From NCBI RefSeq assembly GCF_900156065.1, contig NZ_FTNF01000011.1:1-64000 (forward strand): a DNA stretch of 64,000 bases, given 5' to 3'. A program made the position numbers and the translations under genes. The notes under the pieces were generated by a model that searched no databases, had not been told where the DNA came from, and worked only from the letters and a program-made list of their open reading frames with translations. The DNA comes from Micromonospora avicenniae. Lineage in GTDB: Bacteria; Actinomycetota; Actinomycetes; Mycobacteriales; Micromonosporaceae. This document shows, in pieces, positions 41,573 through 49,943 of this stretch (position 1 is the stretch's first letter; each line of letters opens with the position of its first letter).

Positions 41573-42874
41573 CTACCCGACCGGGCGGAAGTGGTGCCGC
41601 ACCGCGTAGCGGAAGACGGCCTCACCGAGCGCGGCACCGTCGACGTCCGCGCTGCGGAAGTGCACGCCGCCCCAGACCCGCGCACCGATGAGCTCGTCGA
41701 GCGCCTGGGAGAAGCTGGTGAAGTGCCGGGTCGTGCCGGAGTCCACGCTGGATCCGCTGAACGTCACGTCGTCCGTGCCGAAGAAGTGCCGGTACAGCGA
41801 CATCCGGGCGCCGGTGCCGCAGGCGTGACCGGACGGGTACTCGGGGAAGGGCGGTGTGACGAGCAGCGGCGTCCAGTCCGGGTCCGCCGCCGTCCGAGGG
41901 TTGCCGTCGCTGCCGGCCTGCTGGATCGCGGTGACCGGACGCCAGTAGCTCCAGTACTCCTTCTGACTGAAGCAGGCAACGCCCGAGTCGGCCACGATGA
42001 GGTCGGTCATCGCGAAGAAGCGCGCGGTCTGCAGGGTGTCCAACCGTTGGGTGGTGGCGAGCTGACGTTTGATCTCCCAGGAGGCGGATCGCCGGTCGTG
42101 CCACCAGAGCGCGGCCTCGGTCTGATCCTGGGTGCGTACCGTGCTCGACGCCGCGCCCACCTGCTCGACCTCGGCTACCTCACGGGCGTACGCCTTGCTG
42201 GTCACCGGCGGCGGGCCGGGCGTGCGGAACAGCGACGCGCGGGGCAGCAGGAACGGACGCATGTGCCCCGTCCATGCCCCCTGGGACAGGAACAGCGGCG
42301 GCGTGGGACGCCAATCACCGGGCTCGGCGCCGACCGTCCACTGCTGGTCGCCGTACGCTCCGTCGTCCTGCCGTGCGGCGACCATCGCGGCGGCGGCCCG
42401 GGTCCCGACCCTGACGCCGCCCTGCTTCGGTGGGCCCTCGGGGATCACGCTGAGCGCTTCGTCGTACTCGGTCCGGAGCCGTTCCTGCTGGGCGGGGAAG
42501 AGAGCGGCGAGCACGCCGTGCGCGGCGGCGGCGACGGCCGCGTCCACCGACTCGCTGCCCCGGGCCGCCGGCGCGACCAGGTATGGCTGGTACGGCGTCC
42601 CCGCGATGGCGTTCACCGCGTCGTAGACGGCGCCGTTCACCATCGCGAAGCTGCGTACCTGCTCGTTCGGCTGCTGCGCCGCGACGTCCCAGATCGCCGT
42701 CTGCGCCCGCAGGTCCCAGGCGACGACGGGATTGGTCGTGCCGCTGCCGGAGGCCCTGGCCGCGGCGGCCGCCACCGGCATCGTGGCCATGGTCGCGACC
42801 AGCACGCCGAGCGCGAGGGCTGCGGTGGTGGTGCGGGACCAGAGTTTCCGGAGTGCCGGACGGTTGCTCGACAT
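41573..42874 (-). CDS. Secreted vanadium-dependent haloperoxidase-like protein
   Basis: A 433-residue protein with a Sec-type signal peptide ending near 'AAAARA'. The acid-phosphatase/haloperoxidase motifs appear in order: K-X6-R-P in 'KEYWSYWRP', P-S-G-H in 'EYPSGHACG', and R-X5-H in 'ARVWGGVHFRSAD'. The Ser usual before that Arg is Ala here. The preceding His/Asp-rich helices match the bacterial vanadium haloperoxidase group. Start at 42874 is chosen because the upstream extension has no signal-like sequence. It may halogenate or merely act as a phosphatase; the motif set does not decide. It converges with the macrodomain gene. Confidence 0.82.
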   Translation of the reverse strand: MSSNRPALRKLWSRTTTAALALGVLVATMATMPVAAAAARASGSGTTNPVVAWDLRAQTAIWDVAAQQPNEQVRSFAMVNGAVYDAVNAIAGTPYQPYLVAPAARGSESVDAAVAAAAHGVLAALFPAQQERLRTEYDEALSVIPEGPPKQGGVRVGTRAAAAMVAARQDDGAYGDQQWTVGAEPGDWRPTPPLFLSQGAWTGHMRPFLLPRASLFRTPGPPPVTSKAYAREVAEVEQVGAASSTVRTQDQTEAALWWHDRRSASWEIKRQLATTQRLDTLQTARFFAMTDLIVADSGVACFSQKEYWSYWRPVTAIQQAGSDGNPRTAADPDWTPLLVTPPFPEYPSGHACGTGARMSLYRHFFGTDDVTFSGSSVDSGTTRHFTSFSQALDELIGARVWGGVHFRSADVDGAALGEAVFRYAVRHHFRPVG

Positions 42875-43013
42875 GGGTCCCCCGACGTTGATCAGCGGGC
42901 GGTGTGGCCGACGACGGGCGATCGCCGAGCGCGGGCAGCGCCGGATAATCAATCGACGATTGTGAACGTTAGCACGAGTTGCGCCATTGGTGTTCCCGGT
43001 GCCGTACGCCCAC

Positions 43014-43424
43014 TCAGGGCACCGGCTCAGGACGCTCACCGACGGTGTCGCCGGGCAACGGCTCAGCCGGTGACGGCGGCTCCTTGACCGGGCCGCGGGC
43101 GATGATCGCCTGCTGGAGCGGGGTGTGCCGCAGCAGCCCGGAGTAGAAAACGACCGCCAGGCCGAAGTTCACCACCACCGCGTACGCCGTCTCCGCGACG
43201 TTGAACGCGGTGTCCGCCTCGACGGCGACCAGCCACGCCTCGAGGAAGGTCTTCACGGCCGACACGAGGAGCAGCACGAGGCCCTTGCGGAACGCTGACC
43301 AGGACGTACGCATGAACAGCGCCGCGACCAGCGGGAGCACGAAGGTCAGCGCCAACGACAGCACGCCGGCCAGGTTGGGGGCGAAGAGGTAGGTGGGCAG
43401 TTCGGGCAGGATGACGGAGTCCAT
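43014..43424 (-). CDS. Small membrane protein, function unknown
   Basis: A 136-residue protein with three hydrophobic segments (about 13-40, 47-67 and 78-100) and a proline/glutamate-rich C-terminal tail. The ATG at 43424 follows GGAGG. No family is recognised; the helix arrangement is holin-like only in a general way. It lies alone between the haloperoxidase and prfH genes on the same strand. Confidence 0.7.
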   Translation of the reverse strand: MDSVILPELPTYLFAPNLAGVLSLALTFVLPLVAALFMRTSWSAFRKGLVLLLVSAVKTFLEAWLVAVEADTAFNVAETAYAVVVNFGLAVVFYSGLLRHTPLQQAIIARGPVKEPPSPAEPLPGDTVGERPEPVP

Positions 43425-43554
43425 CTTTCCTCCCTCGGGGCGAGAGGTTGTGCGCAAGATGGTCCCCGGCCCACCGTCTCTGTAGCGTCACGAAGCCGGG
43501 CCGGGACAGGCCGCCATGGCCCGCGGGACGGAAGACGACCGCCGGGCGGGACCG
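43425..43554. other. Spacer between the membrane protein and prfH
   Basis: No gene seen. It contains the 5' leader of the small membrane protein and the downstream end of the prfH-rtcB unit. No clear terminator hairpin was recognised. Confidence 0.3.
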
Positions 43555-44232
43555 TCAACGCGGTGAGCGGGCGCCGCCGGCCTGTCGTCGTCGCTGCCGC
43601 GGGGCCTGGTCCTGACCCGACGGCAGCGGGCGTTCGATGCGGGTCGGGTTGCCGCGTACGAGTTCGTCGTGGATCCGCCACCGGTCGGTGAGCAGCTCAC
43701 GCCGGTCGGCCTCGTCGCCGTCCTCGATGCGCTGCCGCAGCCGCTGAATGGCGATGCGACGGTTGAGGTTGAAGTGGCGCTCGGTGTCGACCACGACGAC
43801 GAGGCCGGTGGGGCGGTGGGTGGCCCGTACGGCCGTGCTGGCCTTGTTCCGGTGCTGGCCGCCCGGGCCACCGGTCCGGCAGGCGACGACGTCGACGTCT
43901 GCCTCCGCGAACGTCGTCGTCGGGACGTCGAGCCGGCAAGGCCGGGCGACGACGTACCAGTTCTTGCGACCGGTGCTCGCCCGGTAAGGGCTGGGTGCCT
44001 GCCAGCACAGCGTGCCGGTCCACGAGGCGGCGAACTCCTCGGCCCCGCCGCCGTCGATCCGGATCAACGCGGACCGGTGGGTGTCGGGTCGCTCGCCGGG
44101 TACGGTCTCGACCCGCCGGGTCGGCAGGCCCCGCCGGGCGGCGTCGGCCTCCAGGCGGCCCAGCAGCCGGGTGAGCGCCCAGGCGCACTCCTGCGGGCCG
44201 CGGCCGGCGGAGAGGAGCAGGTGGACGCTCAT
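43555..44232 (-). CDS. prfH: Peptide chain release factor homolog PrfH
   Basis: A 225-residue release-factor relative lacking the codon-recognition domain. The peptidyl-tRNA hydrolysis motif GGQ is in 'RTGGPGGQHRNKAST' (121-126). The N-terminal 'LLLSAGRGPQECAWALTRLLG' is characteristic of PrfH. The tail is arginine-rich, as in ribosome-rescue factors. ATG overlaps the rtcB stop (ATGA). PrfH-RtcB2 pairs are reported to release peptides from, and help repair, ribosomes cleaved in 16S rRNA by toxins such as colicin E3; the same role is likely here. Confidence 0.9.
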   Translation of the reverse strand: MSVHLLLSAGRGPQECAWALTRLLGRLEADAARRGLPTRRVETVPGERPDTHRSALIRIDGGGAEEFAASWTGTLCWQAPSPYRASTGRKNWYVVARPCRLDVPTTTFAEADVDVVACRTGGPGGQHRNKASTAVRATHRPTGLVVVVDTERHFNLNRRIAIQRLRQRIEDGDEADRRELLTDRWRIHDELVRGNPTRIERPLPSGQDQAPRQRRRQAGGARSPR

Positions 44233-45416
44233 CCGCGCCGCCGCCCACGGTGGCCGGCCCGGCGGTCGGACCGCGCCGCCGGGTCGGGCTCCGGCGTCTT
44301 GTAGGTCACCAGCGGGATGGTGGTGGCGACGGGGGTGGCCAGGTCGTGCTCGACGAGGTCGGCGACGACCCGCTCGATGCGCTTGTACGCCGAGGGCGCC
44401 TCCTCGAAGAGCAGCTGCCGTTCACCGCACACCACCACCGAGCCGACCGGGGTGCGGCGCAGCTCCTCGACCGTGTGCTTGGCCCGGCCGCGGCGCAGCG
44501 CGTCGGCACGGGACATCTTGCGGCCCGCGCCGTGGGCCACCGAGTGGTTGGCCTCTGGGCCGGCGTGCGCGGCCACCAGGTAGGACGGGGTGCCGCGGGT
44601 GCCGGCGATCAGCACGTCGCGGCCGTCACCCGGCGCCGCGCCCTTGCGGTGCAGGTACCGCCCATCGCGGATCTCGACGAGGTTGTGGCACTCGTCAACG
44701 ACCGGTTCGGTGGGTTCGGCGCCCAGCGCGTGGGCGACTCGGGCGGCGAGCAGTCGCCGGTTGAGTGATCCCCACCGCACGGCCTCGTCGTGCGAGGTCA
44801 GGTAGGCGGCGACGTCGGCGGCCGGGCCGGCGCCGTGGACCTCGGTGTGCGCGCGCAGGATCCGCTCGCCGAGCCCGCGGGAGCCGCTGTGCACGACGAG
44901 CACGAGATCTCCGGTGGCGAGCCCGAGACGGGCCGCGTGGTCCGGCTCGAAGACCGTACCGACCCGCGCCAGCTCGACGAAGTGGTTGCCCCGGCCGACC
45001 GTCCCGAGACCGTCGAGATGGCCGGCGGGAATCTCGCCCGCCACCACCGCCCAGGCCGGGTCGTCGGCGTCCCGCTCCGGGTCCAGCGGCTGGTCGAGGT
45101 CGGGAAACCGGGTGGCGAGCTTCTCGGGTACGGCCCGCTTGAGTTTGATCGGGAACACCGCGATGCCGCAACCGATGTCGGAGCCCACCAGGAACGGATA
45201 CAGCACGGTGGACGACATGGCAGCGCCGATGGGCGCGCCCTTGCCCGGATGCAGGTCCGGCATGCCGGCTACGTGGATCATGCCGTCGAGCGCGGCCACC
45301 TGCTGGCACTCCCGGAGCGCATCCGACTCGATCCAGCTCTCGGGCGAGGCGAACACGGTGACGGTGGCGGGGGCGGACGGTGGAAGGGGGCCCGAAGGGG
45401 AGGCGTGCAGAGACAA
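44229..45416 (-). CDS. rtcB: RNA-splicing ligase RtcB (RtcB2 type, PrfH partner)
   Basis: A 395-residue RNA ligase joining 2',3'-cyclic phosphate and 5'-OH ends via a guanylylated histidine. Metal and GMP motifs are visible: 'MPDLHPGKGAPIGAAM', 'VGSDIGCGIAVF' (metal Cys), 'GRGNHFVEL', 'VHSGSRGLG' and 'SVAHGAGRKMSR' with the histidine that carries GMP. Linkage to prfH marks it as the ribosome-repair subtype. The start is a TTG at 45416 with only a modest ribosome site; a start a little downstream, near 'VTVFASPESW', is possible. Confidence 0.9.
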   Translation of the reverse strand: MSLHASPSGPLPPSAPATVTVFASPESWIESDALRECQQVAALDGMIHVAGMPDLHPGKGAPIGAAMSSTVLYPFLVGSDIGCGIAVFPIKLKRAVPEKLATRFPDLDQPLDPERDADDPAWAVVAGEIPAGHLDGLGTVGRGNHFVELARVGTVFEPDHAARLGLATGDLVLVVHSGSRGLGERILRAHTEVHGAGPAADVAAYLTSHDEAVRWGSLNRRLLAARVAHALGAEPTEPVVDECHNLVEIRDGRYLHRKGAAPGDGRDVLIAGTRGTPSYLVAAHAGPEANHSVAHGAGRKMSRADALRRGRAKHTVEELRRTPVGSVVVCGERQLLFEEAPSAYKRIERVVADLVEHDLATPVATTIPLVTYKTPEPDPAARSDRRAGHRGRRRG

Positions 45417-45700
45417 GGACGCTCACTTTTCGCTGAGAGGGGGAGCGGGCGGACGACCGTACGGCGCCGGTCGTGTCACGGCGCCTCGGGGAGACTTGGC
45501 TGCTGTCCGTCAGTACCTCATGGGCACCACCTTCGTGGAACCCGTCGATCTCGGCAATCGAATTTCGACCCGGTGGTGGGGACGGCCGCTGCCGGCTCCT
45601 GGGGCGGACACCGAACCGCCTTGGAGCGGACAGCAGCGCGTCACTTGAGATTCCGGAGGCGAACGTCCGCGGTTCATCGACGGTCGCGAAAGTACCGGCC

Positions 45701-47227
45701 ATGACAAGGCTGAGCCGTCGCATGTTCGTCCTCGGTGGACTGTCCGCCGCGGGCGCCGCGTTGGCACCCGCGGCGGGTGCCCGAGCCGCGGTGCCGTACC
45801 CCTTCAAACTCGGTGTCGCGTCGGGTGATCCGGCGCCGGACAGCGTCGTCCTCTGGACCCGACTGGCGCCCTCGCCGCTGAACGCCGACGGGCAGGGCGG
45901 TATGGCGAACGCGGACGTGACAGTCGAATGGCAGGTGTCGACCAGTTCGAGCTTCTCCTCGCTGGTCGCCTCCGGCTCCGTCGTCGCCCGCTACGCCGAC
46001 GCGCACTCGGTGCACATCGTCGCCGGCGGGCTCGCCGCCGACTCCGACTACTACTACCGGTTCCGGGCCCAGGGCCACATCTCCCCGGTCGGCCGCACGC
46101 GTAGCACCCCGGCGCCGGGCACCTTCGGCCGCGACCTGGTGATGGCCTTCGCCTCCTGTGCCCACTACGAGTCGGGCTACTACACGGCCTACCGTCGGCT
46201 GGCCGAGGACAGCCCGGGCCTGGTCCTGCACCTCGGCGACTACATCTACGAAGGCGGCACCAACACGTCCGCCGTACGACAGCACGTCGGCGGTGAGATC
46301 GTGTCGCTGGCGGACTACCGCCGCCGCTACGCCCTCTACAAGTCCGACCCGGATCTGCAGGCGGCGCACGCGGCGGCGCCCTGGCTCGTGGTGCCGGACG
46401 ACCACGAGGTGGAGAACAACTACGCCAACATGGTCCGTGCCGACAGCAGCCCGGTGCTGACCACCGCGCAGTGGACCGCCCGGCGCACCGCGGCGTACCG
46501 GGCCTACTACGAGAACATGCCCCTGCGGCCGACCTCAACGCCGTCCGGCAACAGCATCCCGCTGTACCGGCGTATCCGGTGGGGGCAGCTCGCCACCTTC
46601 CACATGCTCGACACCCGGCAGTTCCGGGACGACCAGGCGTGCGGCGACGGCTGGAAGGTCTGCGCGGACGCCGATCTGGCCGCGCGGTCGCTGACCGGCG
46701 CGGCCCAGGAGACGTGGCTGCTCGACGGGCTGGCGCAGCGCTACGCCACCTGGGACATCCTCGGGCAACAGGTGTTCTTCGCCCGCCAGCTCGACGCGAA
46801 CGGGGCGGCGAACATGGACGCCTGGGATGGCTACCGTGCCTCCCGCGCCCGGATCCAGACCGGATGGCAGCAGCGCGGTGTACGCAACCCGGTGGTCCTC
46901 ACCGGCGACGTGCACAACTCCTGGGCGAACGAGCTCAAGGCCGACTACGCCAACCCGTCGTCGGCCACGATCGGCACCGAGCTGGTCTGCACCTCGGTCA
47001 CCTCGGGCGGTAACGGCAGCGCCGGCACCACCATCCCGAACGCGGCGGCCAACCCGCACCTGAAGTTCTACTCGAACCGCCGCGGCTACGTCCGTACCAC
47101 GATCAGCCGCAGCCAGATCCGAGCGGACTTCCGCGCGGTGGACACGGTGACCGAACACGGCGCGGCGGCTGCCACGGTCCGCTCGTTCGTCATCCTCGAC
47201 GGCCAGCCCGGCCTGCAGGCCGGCTAG
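45701..47227 (+). CDS. phoD: Tat-exported alkaline phosphatase D (PhoD-like)
   Basis: A 508-residue secreted phosphodiesterase/phosphatase. The N-terminus has the twin-arginine motif 'SRRMFVLGG' (Arg6-Arg7) and an Ala-rich export segment. 'FKLGVASGDPAPDSVVLWTRLAP' is the PhoD N-terminal domain signature. Metal-site segments 'LHLGDYIYEGG', 'VVPDDHEVENNY' and 'VVLTGDVHNSW' (Fe/Ca ligands in PhoD) are all present. Start at 45701; the long in-frame upstream extension has no signal logic. It probably releases phosphate from diesters when phosphate is scarce. A secreted repeat protein follows 11 bp downstream. Confidence 0.92.
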   Translation: MTRLSRRMFVLGGLSAAGAALAPAAGARAAVPYPFKLGVASGDPAPDSVVLWTRLAPSPLNADGQGGMANADVTVEWQVSTSSSFSSLVASGSVVARYADAHSVHIVAGGLAADSDYYYRFRAQGHISPVGRTRSTPAPGTFGRDLVMAFASCAHYESGYYTAYRRLAEDSPGLVLHLGDYIYEGGTNTSAVRQHVGGEIVSLADYRRRYALYKSDPDLQAAHAAAPWLVVPDDHEVENNYANMVRADSSPVLTTAQWTARRTAAYRAYYENMPLRPTSTPSGNSIPLYRRIRWGQLATFHMLDTRQFRDDQACGDGWKVCADADLAARSLTGAAQETWLLDGLAQRYATWDILGQQVFFARQLDANGAANMDAWDGYRASRARIQTGWQQRGVRNPVVLTGDVHNSWANELKADYANPSSATIGTELVCTSVTSGGNGSAGTTIPNAAANPHLKFYSNRRGYVRTTISRSQIRADFRAVDTVTEHGAAAATVRSFVILDGQPGLQAG

Positions 47228-47238
47228 GAGGAGAGAAC

Positions 47239-48591
47239 ATGTCGATGTCTGCCTTGACCTCGCTGCTCGTCGCGCCCGTGTTGGCGCTACCCGGTGCGGC
47301 CGGCGTCGTCCCCGCTGCGGCACACACCAGCGCGCCCGTCGCGATGAGCGCCGAGGCTGTCACCTGGACCACGGCGAACAGCGCCTCCGCCGGCGACCAG
47401 GACCTGTCCGCCGTCGCCATGAACCGCAACGGCCAGGTGGCGGTGGTCTGGGAGGACGACCGGGACAGCGCCACCCCCGAGGACGACACGCACAGCGAGA
47501 TCTACCTGCGCATGTTCCGCGACGGCACGCCGGTGTACGAGGTGAAACTGTCCGGCGGCGGCACCAGCGGCGCCGCCTGGCGGCACATCAGCCCGGATGT
47601 CGGGCTCGACGACCGGGGCAACGCGGTGGTGGCCTGGGCGGCCGACGGCGACGGCAACGGCGTCTACAACATCCAGTACCGGGTGGTGTCGCCCGCCGGC
47701 GCGGTACTCGGCTCGGGCCAGGCCAACGCGAGCGACGCCGGGCAGCAGATCTGGCCGAAGGTGGCCGTCGACCCGGACGGCGCACCCAACAACGCCGCCG
47801 CGGTCGGGTTCACCGTGGTCTGGGAAGACGTACAGGGAACCGCCCCTGCCACCGTCCGGGCCGCCGGGTTCACCGCCGCCACGACCAAGGCCTACGAGGT
47901 GACGGCGTCCCAGACGACGGGCACGCACCACCGTCCCGACGTGGCGGTGTCCGGGTCCGGCGAGGCGCTCGTGGTCTGGGACGAGGATGCCGACGCGAAC
48001 GGCTCGTACAACATCGGGCTGGCCCGGTTGGCGCGATCCAACGGGCCCGTGGTGCTGTCCCGGCGAACGGCCAACGCGCAGAGCGGCGGGCAGCAGCAGC
48101 GCGCCTCGGTCGCGGCGAACTTCGCAGGTGACTTCACGGTGGCGTGGGAATCCGATCACACCGGCACCCGGGGCGTCTGGGAGCGCTCATTCACCGCCGC
48201 CGGCACCGCACGGCACGCCGAGGTCCAGGTCTCCACCGGCACCGGAGCAACCGCACCCGGCGTCGGTATCGACGACCAGGACGACGTCGTCGTGGGATGG
48301 ACGGTCGGGGGCGCCGACCCGGACGTCTGGGCTCGCGGCCTGAATCCGGACGGTACGACCACCGGACGGCTACCGGCCCAGGCGTTGAGCCAGACCACGA
48401 CCGGTCGGCAGGACCAGATGGTGGTCGCCGCTTCGCCGTGGGGCGAGGTGAGCGTCTGCTACACCGACGACAACGACGGGAACTCCTTCAACCAGGTGCT
48501 GCTCGGCCTGGGCGCGACGAACTCCACCTGGCAGATGTCCGCGGCGGAGCTGCGTCGGCTGAAGTCGCGAGCCGCAGCCGCGGCGCGCTGA
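47239..48591 (+). CDS. Secreted beta-propeller-like repeat protein
   Basis: A 450-residue exported protein with an N-terminal signal ending near 'PAAAHT'. About seven copies of a loosely conserved unit follow, each reading roughly 'VA-d-G--VVVWedd-d-ng-ynIy-r', for example 'GNAVVAWAADGDGNGVYNIQYRV' broken by short loops. The pattern is that of a propeller of four-stranded blades with Asp-rich, possibly calcium-binding loops. No catalytic motif is seen. It lies 11 bp after phoD behind GGAGGAG, so the two are probably co-expressed and secreted. Confidence 0.7.
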   Translation: MSMSALTSLLVAPVLALPGAAGVVPAAAHTSAPVAMSAEAVTWTTANSASAGDQDLSAVAMNRNGQVAVVWEDDRDSATPEDDTHSEIYLRMFRDGTPVYEVKLSGGGTSGAAWRHISPDVGLDDRGNAVVAWAADGDGNGVYNIQYRVVSPAGAVLGSGQANASDAGQQIWPKVAVDPDGAPNNAAAVGFTVVWEDVQGTAPATVRAAGFTAATTKAYEVTASQTTGTHHRPDVAVSGSGEALVVWDEDADANGSYNIGLARLARSNGPVVLSRRTANAQSGGQQQRASVAANFAGDFTVAWESDHTGTRGVWERSFTAAGTARHAEVQVSTGTGATAPGVGIDDQDDVVVGWTVGGADPDVWARGLNPDGTTTGRLPAQALSQTTTGRQDQMVVAASPWGEVSVCYTDDNDGNSFNQVLLGLGATNSTWQMSAAELRRLKSRAAAAAR

Positions 48592-48608
48592 CCGTACGGA
48601 CGCAGCGG

Positions 48609-48652
48609 ACCGGCTCGGTGACCTGCGCCGGGAACCAGGTCACCGAGCCGGT
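48609..48652 (+). terminator. Strong intrinsic terminator hairpin after the phoD unit
   Basis: A perfect 17-bp stem: 48609-48625 pairs with 48636-48652 around a 10-base loop. It begins 17 bases after the stop of the repeat-protein gene. There is no U-tract, as is usual in actinomycetes. The remaining bases up to the next gene at 48937 hold no visible gene. Confidence 0.85.
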
Positions 48653-48936
48653 CGATCCCAGCCGGGTTTCGGCCGATCGGCAGCTCCGCGCACCGGGTGG
48701 AGACCCGGTCGGGGGGACAAGTCGGTGGGTTACCGCGCCTCGCACGAACACCGGGTTCACCGGGCGTTAGAGTACTGAGCCGCCCTTGGCATCGCCTTCG
48801 GTCCTTCCTGGCGGGCCGGCCCGACGGCGGCTGCGGCTGTCGCCGTGCCGACCTTGAGGTCCGCCCCGTCGACGCGGCGAACCCGGGCGCGCCGGTCATC
48901 TGATCACCGATCAGTCGTCGACGGAATGAGAGGCTC

Positions 48937-49755
48937 ATGGCTCCCTTTGATGCGTCCGAACTCCGCGAAGGCTCACGCCGGCGAGCCGCCGACCGTCCCC
49001 GCGGTCCGGAACTGACCAGCGTGGAAGACGTCGAGGGGCCGAACGGTCTGCGGCTGCGCCACTACCGCCCGGCGGAGCGGGCGCGGCCGCAGGTGGTGTT
49101 CGCGCACGGCGGTGGCTTCGTCCTGGGTGACCTTGACACCCATGACCGCCTCTGCCGGCGCCTCGCCGACGCCTGTGACGTGGAGGTGCTGGCCGTCGAC
49201 TACCGGCGCGCGCCCGAACACCGCTATCCCGCCGCCATCGACGACGTGGTCGCGGCGCTGCGCTGGGCCCGGCCCGCCGCGGTCGCCGGCGACAGCGCCG
49301 GTGGCTACCTGGCAACCATGGCCTGCCTTCGGCTGCGGGACGCGGGCGAGCAGCTGCCCGCCGCGCAGATCCTGTTCTTTCCCAACACCGACCTGACACT
49401 CTCGCAGCCGAGCGTCGTCGAAGAGGGCTCCGGTCACGCGTTGGACACCGACTTCCTCACCTGGGCCGTCGAGCAGTGGACGCCCGAGGCCACCGACAGG
49501 GCCGCCGCCAGCCCGCTGCTGACGCCCGACCTGCACGGCATGCCGGACACGATCATCGTGACCGCCGAGCACGATGCTCTGCGCGACGAGGGAAACGCCT
49601 ACGCCCGTCGGCTCGCCGAGGCCGGGGTGCGCGTACTGCACCGCCAGGAGCCCGGCCTGGAGCACAACTTCGTCCAGCAGGATGCGACCTCCCCGGAAGC
49701 CGCCGCCGCCGACGACCGGGTGTTCGCGGACATCAGGACCCTGCTTCAGCTCTGA
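48937..49755 (+). CDS. Alpha/beta hydrolase, hormone-sensitive-lipase type
   Basis: A 272-residue esterase. The oxyanion-hole motif HGGG ('VFAHGGGFVLGD') and the nucleophile elbow GDSAGG are in the order expected for the HSL (family IV) group. The acid is in 'AEHDALRDEG' and the His in 'GLEHNFV'. No signal peptide, so cytoplasmic. These enzymes cleave short acyl esters; the natural substrate is unknown. It stands alone, with an intergenic region of 345 bp before it and the kup gene 188 bp after it. Confidence 0.86.
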   Translation: MAPFDASELREGSRRRAADRPRGPELTSVEDVEGPNGLRLRHYRPAERARPQVVFAHGGGFVLGDLDTHDRLCRRLADACDVEVLAVDYRRAPEHRYPAAIDDVVAALRWARPAAVAGDSAGGYLATMACLRLRDAGEQLPAAQILFFPNTDLTLSQPSVVEEGSGHALDTDFLTWAVEQWTPEATDRAAASPLLTPDLHGMPDTIIVTAEHDALRDEGNAYARRLAEAGVRVLHRQEPGLEHNFVQQDATSPEAAAADDRVFADIRTLLQL

Positions 49756-49943
49756 GCCGGGCAGCCCCGCAGTCCGAATGCTCGGGCGCCCGTTCGGCGG
49801 ATCGACTCCGCAGGCCGACGCGTCTCTCCCTGACCAGCCGCCGGACCCGCCGTTCTGCCGGTAATGTGCCGATATGCCGACGTCCGGCATCTGGTGCCCT
49901 GGGCGTCCAGCCGGTGTCGTCGCCGGCCACAGGGGGGAGCGCC

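Noticed and set aside
45417..45700. N-terminal extension of PhoD or a separate small gene in the rtcB/phoD divergent region
   Set aside because: The extension precedes a complete Tat signal, and the short frames there lack ribosome sites; I treat the 284 bp as promoter DNA.
49756..49943. A c-di-AMP (ydaO-type) riboswitch before kup
   Set aside because: I could not find the conserved core segments in order; the region also lacks a clear terminator hairpin.
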